Positions 7,326 to 12,574 of a stretch of 12,574 bases of DNA are shown here, in pieces. The stretch comes from an uncultured Azospirillum sp. (lineage in GTDB: Bacteria > Pseudomonadota > Alphaproteobacteria > RF32 > CAG-239): NCBI GenBank assembly GCA_947383875.1, contig CANDEX010000047.1, forward strand, positions 1 through 12,574. Reading direction: 5' to 3'. The notes below the pieces were generated by a model, which worked only from the letters and a program-made list of their open reading frames with translations, did not search any database and was not told the DNA's origin. The translations under genes were made by a program, and so were the position numbers. Each line of letters starts with the position of its first letter. The first letter of the stretch is position 1.

Positions 7326-8235
7326 TTTTTTTCGCAAAAGTCTGATAGACATTCTGCCTGAAATCCGCGGCAAATACCAAAAGAATGTCAACCTCGGAAA
7401 ACATACCTGGTTCGGTGTCGGAGGTCCCGCCGAGGTTATGTTTCATCCTGCTGATATTGAAGACCTGAGCTATTTTCTGCAAAAGAAACCTTACAATTTG
7501 CCCATTTGTCTGATTGGAGGCGGCTCAAACATTTTAATCCGAGACGGAGGTATTCCCGGAGTTGTCATTAAACTTGATGCCCCGTATTTCCGCAAAATAA
7601 CACTAAAAGACGGCTTACTGACTTGTGGTGCCGGTGTGAAAAATGTCGAATTGAAAAAAATAATATTGGAAAACCATCTCGGCGGATTAGAATTTCTCTG
7701 CTCCATTCCGGGGTGCATTGGTGGTTCGGTTAAGACGAATGCCGGCTGTTTCGGTCGGGAGATGAAAGACGTCATTGTTTCGGCACAAATTATGGACGGC
7801 CAAGGAGCAATAAAAAACATCAGCGTCAATGACTTAATGCTTTCCTACCGCAGCAGCTTTTTTCCGGATGATTGGATTATTCTCTCACTCACACTACAAA
7901 CCGAACCGGCTGCCGCAGATGACATAAAAAAGAAACTGGAAGAACAACGAGCCTACCGTATGAAAAATCAACCTCATAATGCCAAAACAGGAGGTTCTAC
8001 ATTTAAAAACCCTGAAGGATTACGCGCGTGGGAACTGATAAAAAAATCCGGTTGCGCTGATTTACAAGTCGGCGGAGCCAAAGTTTCCGATATCCACTGT
8101 AATTTCCTGATTAATACCGGAAACGCCACCGCCAGAGATATCGAAACACTAGGCGAAACCATCATCCAGCGTGTAAAAAAATGCACAGCCATCACTCTGG
8201 AATGGGAGATTAAACGTTTGGGAATACAAAAATAA
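7318..8235 (+). CDS. murB: UDP-N-acetylenolpyruvoylglucosamine reductase, type II
   Basis: Cytoplasmic FAD enzyme that uses NADPH to reduce UDP-GlcNAc-enolpyruvate to UDP-MurNAc. At 305 aa it is the short, type II form without the inserted Tyr loop of E. coli MurB. FAD-binding motifs are TWFGVGGPAE (30-39), LIGGGSNILIRDGG (65-78), GAGV (104-107) and IPGCIGGSVKTNAGCFG (130-146). Probable catalytic residues are R178 (SYRSSF), S227 (GGSTFKNP) and E295 (LEWEIKRLG), by motif position relative to type II enzymes. AAGGAG (7306-7311) lies 6 nt upstream of the ATG, within the end of murG. It normally sits between murC and ddl; both are missing, and ftsQ begins only 3 nt after the murB stop. Confidence 0.96.
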   Translation: MFNFFRKSLIDILPEIRGKYQKNVNLGKHTWFGVGGPAEVMFHPADIEDLSYFLQKKPYNLPICLIGGGSNILIRDGGIPGVVIKLDAPYFRKITLKDGLLTCGAGVKNVELKKIILENHLGGLEFLCSIPGCIGGSVKTNAGCFGREMKDVIVSAQIMDGQGAIKNISVNDLMLSYRSSFFPDDWIILSLTLQTEPAAADDIKKKLEEQRAYRMKNQPHNAKTGGSTFKNPEGLRAWELIKKSGCADLQVGGAKVSDIHCNFLINTGNATARDIETLGETIIQRVKKCTAITLEWEIKRLGIQK

Positions 8236-8238
8236 ACC

Positions 8239-9117
8239 ATGGCTGACAGCAAAAAAAATACTATTGCGCCGGCAGCAGCCGTAACCATATCACCGCAAAT
8301 AACTCTGCCACGCGAATGGCCGTATCGCCTTGCCGGAAACTTATTTATGCTGGGAGTCATTTTTATGCTGGCCTCAGCAATCATCACCGTCAAGACCAAT
8401 CTTATCGGTCGTAAACTTTCTGACCTCGGAACCGAATTTTACGATTACACCTCTGCCTTGGGCTTCACGGTTGACGATATTTTGGTTACCGGCCGCAGCC
8501 GTACCTCCCGTGCAGAAATTCTGCAGCTTTTGCAGCTAGATCGAAAAACAAATATTCTGAACTTAAATCTGGAGGAAATTAAACACAAAGTCGAAACACT
8601 TCCTTGGGTTCGCAATGCCTCCATCCGCCGGAGTTTTTTCCCTAATATTATCCGCGTCGACATAACAGAGCGACAAGTCCAAACTTTATGGCAGCTCGAC
8701 AACAAATTTTATCCGATAGATAACGAAGGAAACATCATCCGCGCCGATTTCATGCCCAATCGTCCGATTCTGCTGATTGTCGGTGAAGGAGCACCGCAAA
8801 ATATTACCAATCTAATGAAAAGTATTGCCGATGATAAAAACATCTTCAAAAGAATAAAAGTTGCAAATTTTATTTCAGGTCGCCGTTGGAATTTAGTGCT
8901 TGATGACATTGAAAACGGCATCACCATCAAACTGCCCGAACAAAATATTGATCAAGCCTGGAAAAAATTACTCAAATTAAACACCACGCAGGGGCTTCTT
9001 AAACGTAAATTAACCATAATTGATTTAAGATTTCCAAATAAAGTCATTGTAAAGTTAGGTAAAATGACGCCTGAAGAGCGAAAAAAGCTTAAAGACGTCA
9101 AAGAAAGCCGCATATAA
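8239..9117 (+). CDS. ftsQ: Cell division protein FtsQ
   Basis: Bitopic divisome scaffold that bridges early cytoplasmic and late periplasmic division proteins through FtsB/FtsL. The 292-aa product has a cytoplasmic tail of about 30 residues, one membrane segment (about 31-51), a POTRA domain (about 76-145: FTVDDILVTGRSRTSRAEIL, then TLPWVRNASIRRSFF and IIRVDITERQV) and the FtsQ/DivIB beta domain (about 148-275, WQLDNKFYPIDNEGNII). The C-terminal 18 residues are strongly charged. No good Shine-Dalgarno precedes the ATG. The start lies 3 nt after the murB stop, so expression probably depends on translational coupling. ddl usually lies upstream of ftsQ but is not present. ftsA follows after 11 nt. 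Confidence 0.93.
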   Translation: MADSKKNTIAPAAAVTISPQITLPREWPYRLAGNLFMLGVIFMLASAIITVKTNLIGRKLSDLGTEFYDYTSALGFTVDDILVTGRSRTSRAEILQLLQLDRKTNILNLNLEEIKHKVETLPWVRNASIRRSFFPNIIRVDITERQVQTLWQLDNKFYPIDNEGNIIRADFMPNRPILLIVGEGAPQNITNLMKSIADDKNIFKRIKVANFISGRRWNLVLDDIENGITIKLPEQNIDQAWKKLLKLNTTQGLLKRKLTIIDLRFPNKVIVKLGKMTPEERKKLKDVKESRI

Positions 9118-9123
9118 GAGGAA
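9118..9123 (+). promoter_or_regulatory. Ribosome binding site supporting the TTG start of ftsA
   Basis: GAGGAA begins directly after the ftsQ stop and lies 5 nt before TTG at 9129. No ATG is in frame before the conserved AALDIG motif, so the TTG start is the only reasonable choice here. Confidence 0.6.
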
Positions 9124-9128
9124 CCGCG

Positions 9129-10382
9129 TTGACACATTCATTTAACCGCCTGACCACCATTGCCGCATTGGACATAGGGTCATCCAAAGTCTGTTGTCTG
9201 ATAGCCAAAATAAGCCGTGATAAAAAAATCAACATTGTCGGCTATGGCTATAACGCTTCTAAAGGAATTAAAAACGGTATTGTCACGGATATCAATCAGG
9301 CAACGCTGTCTGTTTGTAATGCTGTCGAAACTGCGGAACAAATGGCCAACGAACGCATCAACCGCATCATCGTCAACATCTCCGGCGACCGCATCAAAAG
9401 CAGCCTGAAAAATGCAACAATCGCCATTAATCGCAACCGCCCGGTCAATGATTTAGACATCAAAAAAGTCATTGAAAAAGGAATTAACAAAATCAATGTT
9501 GAAGATAACGAATTAATTCACTGCTTGCCGACCAATTATCGACTTGACCTTGGCGAAGAAATTAAAGATCCGCGCAATATCTACGGCGAAAATTTATCAG
9601 TTAACATTCTGCTGGGCATGGTTCCGGACATTCAGTTCAAGAATCTCTCCACCGTTATCGAAAATGCACATCTGGAAATTGCCGAAAAAGCGTTTTCAGC
9701 TTACGCTTCCGGCTTATCCTGTTTGGTAGAGGATGAAAAAGAAATCGGCGCAACCATCGTAGATATCGGCGGCGGCACCACCAATATCGCCACTTTCAAG
9801 CATGGTTTTCCGGTAGCTTTCTCATCTATCGGTGTTGGTGGAAACAATGTCACAAACGACATCGCCTGGGGATTAACCACATCGTTTACTCATGCCGAAC
9901 GATTAAAAACCCTGCACGGTTGTGCATTCATGACATCTCAGGATAAAGAAGACTTAATTAATGTCTATCCTGTCGGAGAAGAAGACGACAGTCTGATTAA
10001 ACAAGTCCCCAAAGCTGAATTAATCAGCATTATTACGCCCCGGATTGAAGAAATTTTTGAATTGGTTAATAAAAAACTTTCCGAACATGGTCTGCGCGAC
10101 ATCACCAGCCATCGTGTGGTCCTCACCGGAGGCGGTGCACAACTCTCCGGCATTCGTGACATTGCCAATATGGTGCTGGACAAACAAGTGCGCATCGGCC
10201 GTCCCAAAAACATCATTAATCTGCCGGATAACCTTTATAATCCATGTTTTTCAACAGCCATCGGCTTGCTACTTTTCGCCCTGAACTACAGCGAAAAGAA
10301 ACCCAATAAAATCATCAGCAAACCGGTATCTTCCGCCTCGGGATTCGGACGGATTATGGATTGGTTGAAACAAAGTTTCTAA
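9129..10382 (+). CDS. ftsA: Cell division protein FtsA (membrane anchor of the Z ring)
   Basis: Actin-like ATPase that tethers FtsZ filaments to the inner membrane and recruits later division proteins. The 417-aa product shows the phosphate-1 motif AALDIGSSKVCCLIAK (12-27), the start of the 1C subdomain (GIVTDINQAT, 50-59), phosphate-2 IVDIGGGTTNIATF (210-223), and the adenosine motif VVLTGGGAQLSGI (330-342). The C-terminal SGFGRIMDWLKQSF (404-417) is an amphipathic membrane-targeting helix, reached by a linker of about 15 residues. The start is TTG, with GAGGAA just upstream. It begins 11 nt after the ftsQ stop. An 85-nt leader separates it from ftsZ, the usual arrangement where ftsZ has additional promoter input. 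Confidence 0.96.
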   Translation: MTHSFNRLTTIAALDIGSSKVCCLIAKISRDKKINIVGYGYNASKGIKNGIVTDINQATLSVCNAVETAEQMANERINRIIVNISGDRIKSSLKNATIAINRNRPVNDLDIKKVIEKGINKINVEDNELIHCLPTNYRLDLGEEIKDPRNIYGENLSVNILLGMVPDIQFKNLSTVIENAHLEIAEKAFSAYASGLSCLVEDEKEIGATIVDIGGGTTNIATFKHGFPVAFSSIGVGGNNVTNDIAWGLTTSFTHAERLKTLHGCAFMTSQDKEDLINVYPVGEEDDSLIKQVPKAELISIITPRIEEIFELVNKKLSEHGLRDITSHRVVLTGGGAQLSGIRDIANMVLDKQVRIGRPKNIINLPDNLYNPCFSTAIGLLLFALNYSEKKPNKIISKPVSSASGFGRIMDWLKQSF

Positions 10383-10391
10383 ATAACTTTA

Positions 10392-10404
10392 TTTGGTAAC
10401 CAAA
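10392..10404. promoter_or_regulatory. 13-bp perfect dyad in the ftsA-ftsZ leader
   Basis: TTTGGT and ACCAAA flank a single A. The 1-nt centre suits a dimeric DNA-binding protein site better than an RNA hairpin. It lies 64-76 nt upstream of the ftsZ ATG, in the only substantial intergenic gap of the dcw cluster. Function is inferred from symmetry only, and a chance palindrome in AT-rich DNA is possible. Confidence 0.3.
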
Positions 10405-10467
10405 ACTTAATTTATTTTTTCTATTCTGTAAGTAATTAAGAGCAAAATTTTTGGAGAAAGAAAAACA

Positions 10468-12168
10468 ATGTCAATCAAATTAGCCGTCCCTGAAGCGACT
10501 GTGATGCACCTGAAACCTCGGATTTCCGTTATCGGCGTCGGCGGCGGCGGCGGAAATGCCGTCAATAACATGATTGACCAAAACCTTGAAGGCGTTGATT
10601 TTATTGTTGCCAACACCGATGCTCAGGCTCTTGCCCATTCTAAAGCCAGCCGCAAAATCCAACTCGGACTGGAAACGACTATGGGATTAGGCGCAGGTGC
10701 CCGCCCGGAAGTCGGACGTATGGCCGCAGAAGAAGCTAAAGATGAAATTGAAAAAGAACTTGAAGGTGCCAACATGGTATTTATCACCGCAGGTATGGGC
10801 GGTGGTACGGGTTCTGGCGCAGCCCCGGTTGTTGCCCGCCTGGCTAAAGCCAAAGGCATTCTGACAGTTGGTGTTGTGACTAAACCTTTCCAGTTTGAAG
10901 GCCGGAAACGTATGGAAACTGCCGAAGCCGCCGTTGAAGATTTTACCAACTCCGTAGACAGTATCATCATCATTCCCAACCAAAATTTATTCCGCGTTGC
11001 TGATAAAAAGACCACTCTGGCCGATGCGTTTATCATGGCAGATAATGTGCTCTATGCCGGTGTCCGCTCCATCACAGACCTGATGATGATGCCGGGCTTA
11101 ATCAACTTAGATTTCGCGGATATCAAAAGCATAATGGAAGACAAAGGCAAAGCCATTATGGGAACAGGCGAAGCCGAAGGTGAAGGCCGTGCCGTCAGTG
11201 CTGCCGAACAAGCTCTTGCCAACCCTTTGCTGGATGATTGCTCAATGCGCGGTGCCAAAGGTGTTTTGATTAATATCACCGGTGGTTCCGATATTACCCT
11301 TTTTGAAATTGACGAAGCGGCCAGCCGCATTAAAGAAGAAGTTGATGAAGATGCCAACATCATCTTTGGTTCATCTTTTGACGAAGCTCTGGCTGGCAAA
11401 ATTCGCGTTTCTATTGTTGCAACAGGTATCGGAGAAGGACGCGGCATTCAGCCTCAACCGAAACCGGCTGCCCGTGTTGCACAGGATTATCTGAAAGAAA
11501 GTTTTATGCCGGAAGTCACCAGCCCGGAAATTCCGAGTGCCGAAGTAGACTCCAATCTTGAGAAATTCTCAGCCACAACTCCGGAAGTTGAAGCTGAAAA
11601 GGTCGAAGAAATAATAGAAAGCGCATCTATTATCGCCTTTGACCAACCCGAAGAGGTTTCAGAAACCGTTGAACCTGCTATTCAGGCACCGGTAGACGAA
11701 GAAAAATTTGAGGAATTTAATAATCTTGACGCCTCGTCAATTATCAATGAAATGCCTCAAGCCTCCTCTTTATTCAAAGCTATTATTAACAAGAGCGAAG
11801 ACATTAACGTTGACGCTCAACTCGAAAATATTTTGTCTGCCAAAGACAATGGCTTTACGGCTAAAACGTCACTGCGTGTCGTTGAAGAAGAGCCGGAATT
11901 ATTCCCTGATCACAATCCCAAAGCTTTCACCTCTTCTCGTAAAGAGGAGCCGGAACAGCTGATTGTTAATGACGACGATGAAGAATACACGCCAACCCTC
12001 ATTGAACGTGTAACCGGATTCTCCATCGCCAAAAGAAACCGTCGCAAACTGGCCAAGGAAAATGAGCGTTTCCAAGAACCCGTTTCTCCAACGTTTTCTG
12101 ATGATGATTTCGGACAAGAAGACAAATTGAATCTTGAGATTCCGTCTTTCCTGCGTCGCAAATCATAA
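10468..12168 (+). CDS. ftsZ: Cell division GTPase FtsZ
   Basis: Tubulin homologue whose GTP-driven polymerisation forms the division ring. The 566-aa product has a standard GTPase/activation core to about residue 325: [14 protein letters not shown] (21-34), signature [10 protein letters not shown] (111-120), PNQNLF (170-175), and T7 loop [11 protein letters not shown] (213-223) with catalytic D215 and D218. A disordered linker of about 225 residues follows, much longer than in E. coli and mostly acidic. It contains a locally distinct block TLIERVTGF plus a basic cluster KRNRRKLAK (about 510-530). The C-terminal peptide [13 protein letters not shown] (554-566) matches the alphaproteobacterial type that binds FtsA and other partners. 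The start ATG has GGAG (10453-10456) at a rather long 11-nt spacing. lpxC, a common downstream neighbour, is absent; a terminator follows instead. Confidence 0.97.
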   Translation: MSIKLAVPEATVMHLKPRISVIGVGGGGGNAVNNMIDQNLEGVDFIVANTDAQALAHSKASRKIQLGLETTMGLGAGARPEVGRMAAEEAKDEIEKELEGANMVFITAGMGGGTGSGAAPVVARLAKAKGILTVGVVTKPFQFEGRKRMETAEAAVEDFTNSVDSIIIIPNQNLFRVADKKTTLADAFIMADNVLYAGVRSITDLMMMPGLINLDFADIKSIMEDKGKAIMGTGEAEGEGRAVSAAEQALANPLLDDCSMRGAKGVLINITGGSDITLFEIDEAASRIKEEVDEDANIIFGSSFDEALAGKIRVSIVATGIGEGRGIQPQPKPAARVAQDYLKESFMPEVTSPEIPSAEVDSNLEKFSATTPEVEAEKVEEIIESASIIAFDQPEEVSETVEPAIQAPVDEEKFEEFNNLDASSIINEMPQASSLFKAIINKSEDINVDAQLENILSAKDNGFTAKTSLRVVEEEPELFPDHNPKAFTSSRKEEPEQLIVNDDDEEYTPTLIERVTGFSIAKRNRRKLAKENERFQEPVSPTFSDDDFGQEDKLNLEIPSFLRRKS

Positions 12169-12199
12169 CCCCAAATATTATTGTAAGTCATAAACCAAT

Positions 12200-12227
12200 A
12201 AGCCTCCCTACCGGAGGCTTTTGTTTT
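12200..12227 (+). terminator. Intrinsic terminator after ftsZ
   Basis: AAGCCTCC (12200-12207) pairs perfectly with GGAGGCTT (12213-12220) around a 5-nt loop, followed by TTGTTTT. It begins 31 nt after the ftsZ stop and ends the dcw transcript. Confidence 0.9.
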
Positions 12228-12313
12228 AAAGCACCTCGATAAAATATGCTTCCCAAAAGTAAAAAAAGCACACACTATATCTGAACCCTAAATATTCATA
12301 TACGCTTCAATCA

Positions 12314-12349
12314 ATAAAAAAGGAACATACCCTTTGAGGTATGTCCCTT
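12314..12349 (-). terminator. Intrinsic terminator of the OmpA-family gene
   Basis: Arms 12320-12331 and 12338-12349 form a 12-bp stem with a 6-nt loop. Read on the minus strand, the one imperfect position is a G-U wobble and the stem is followed by a T tract, TTTTTTATT. On the plus strand the same position is an A-C mismatch, so the element favours termination of minus-strand transcripts. It starts 28 nt after the stop of the gene at the right edge. Confidence 0.85.
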
Positions 12350-12377
12350 AATATTTTTCTCCAACCGAATAAATATC

Positions 12378-12574
12378 TTACTGCATTGCCGTCAGTGTAA
12401 TCTCAACACGACGATTCTGCTCGCGGCCGGCAGCCGTAGCATTAGAAGCAATCGGATTAGATGCCCCCATACCAACAGCATAAATACGAGACGCCGCAAC
12501 ACCGCGATTAATCAAATATGTTGACACCGCCATAGCTCTTTTCTGTGATAATGTATTATTATAAGCGGCAGACC
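12378..12574 (-). CDS. OmpA-family protein, C-terminal domain (partial; 5' end off the window)
   Basis: Only the last 64 residues are present; the gene enters from the right edge and reads leftwards to TAA at 12378-12380. The visible sequence is the end of an OmpA-like (OmpA/MotB/Pal-type) peptidoglycan-binding domain: YNNTLSQKRAMAV matches the NxxLSxxRAxxV helix whose Arg contacts diaminopimelate, followed by VAASRIYAVGMGASNPIASN, then TAAGREQNRRVEI. The conserved TDxxG strand with the ligand-binding Asp would be outside the window. It may be an outer-membrane porin-like OmpA, a Pal-type lipoprotein or another OmpA-domain protein; the N-terminus is needed to decide. It is convergent with ftsZ, and each gene has its own terminator. 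Confidence 0.92.
   Translation of the reverse strand, partial: SAAYNNTLSQKRAMAVSTYLINRGVAASRIYAVGMGASNPIASNATAAGREQNRRVEITLTAMQ

Noticed and set aside
5050..8238. Remnants of murD, murC or ddl at the sealed junctions
   Set aside because: The junctions are 13 nt, an 8-nt overlap and 3 nt, so there is no space for pseudogene fragments.
7974..8399. Antisense open frame of 141 codons over murB/ftsQ
   Set aside because: It lies opposite two well-conserved genes, has no recognisable domain and looks like a coding shadow.
9129..9157. Exact TTGACA at 9129-9134 as a -35 box
   Set aside because: It overlaps the ftsA TTG start, and the sequence 17 bp later (GACCAC) is nothing like a -10 box. It is a by-product of the TTG start codon and the following codon.
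10623..11036. Antisense open frame of 137 codons over ftsZ
   Set aside because: It is a low-complexity Ala/Ser/Pro/Arg-rich translation opposite the FtsZ GTPase core, typical of a shadow frame.
1208..12251. Thirteen-base repeat ATAAAATATGCTT at 1208-1220 and 12239-12251
   Set aside because: About one such match is expected by chance in a window this size, more so in AT-rich intergenic DNA.
1..12574. Mobile elements, CRISPR arrays, toxin-antitoxin or defence genes
   Set aside because: None of the open frames matches such families, and no regular spaced repeats were seen. All large plus- or minus-strand genes are housekeeping or envelope genes.

Overview
This 12.6-kb window is chromosomal housekeeping DNA from an alphaproteobacterium with moderate to low G+C. 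The evidence is family-level. FtsZ ends in the alphaproteobacterial-type tail IPSFLRRKS. FtsW opens with the WWWTVDK and ASPAVARRIG segments typical of that class. FtsA begins with AALDIGSSKVCCLIAK. A DUF2066 gene sits beside a PerM-like gene, as in many proteobacteria. No tRNA, rRNA, CRISPR array, insertion sequence or phage gene was seen.

Layout. (1) Positions 13-136 hold a long imperfect inverted repeat that reaches into the stop codon of pta. (2) pta (134-1138, minus) encodes a short-form phosphate acetyltransferase. It diverges from the next block across a 193-bp promoter region. (3) ndk, a DUF2066 secreted protein and a PerM/AI-2E-family membrane protein (1332-3883, plus) are closely spaced and probably one operon. 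(4) After a 107-bp gap comes a compact division and cell-wall (dcw) cluster, mraY-ftsW-murG-murB-ftsQ-ftsA-ftsZ (3991-12168, plus). Its genes overlap or lie within 13 bp of each other, except for an 85-bp leader before ftsZ. (5) ftsZ ends at a clear intrinsic terminator. A second terminator, oriented the other way, serves a convergent OmpA-family gene cut by the right edge of the window.

How the genes work together. MraY makes lipid I and MurG converts it to lipid II. FtsW polymerises lipid II at the septum. MurB supplies UDP-MurNAc. FtsZ forms the cytokinetic ring, FtsA anchors it to the membrane, and FtsQ links the cytoplasmic and periplasmic parts of the divisome. The partial OmpA-like domain probably binds peptidoglycan. 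Pta and Ndk are general acetyl-phosphate and nucleotide metabolism.

The most notable points are two. First, every ATP-dependent ligase gene that normally interleaves this cluster (murD, murC, ddl, and murE/murF upstream) is absent, and the neighbours are sealed together with no remnants. Second, there is the roughly 124-bp quasi-palindrome at the end of pta. I see no convincing evidence of a wholly new system here; the remaining findings are modest.
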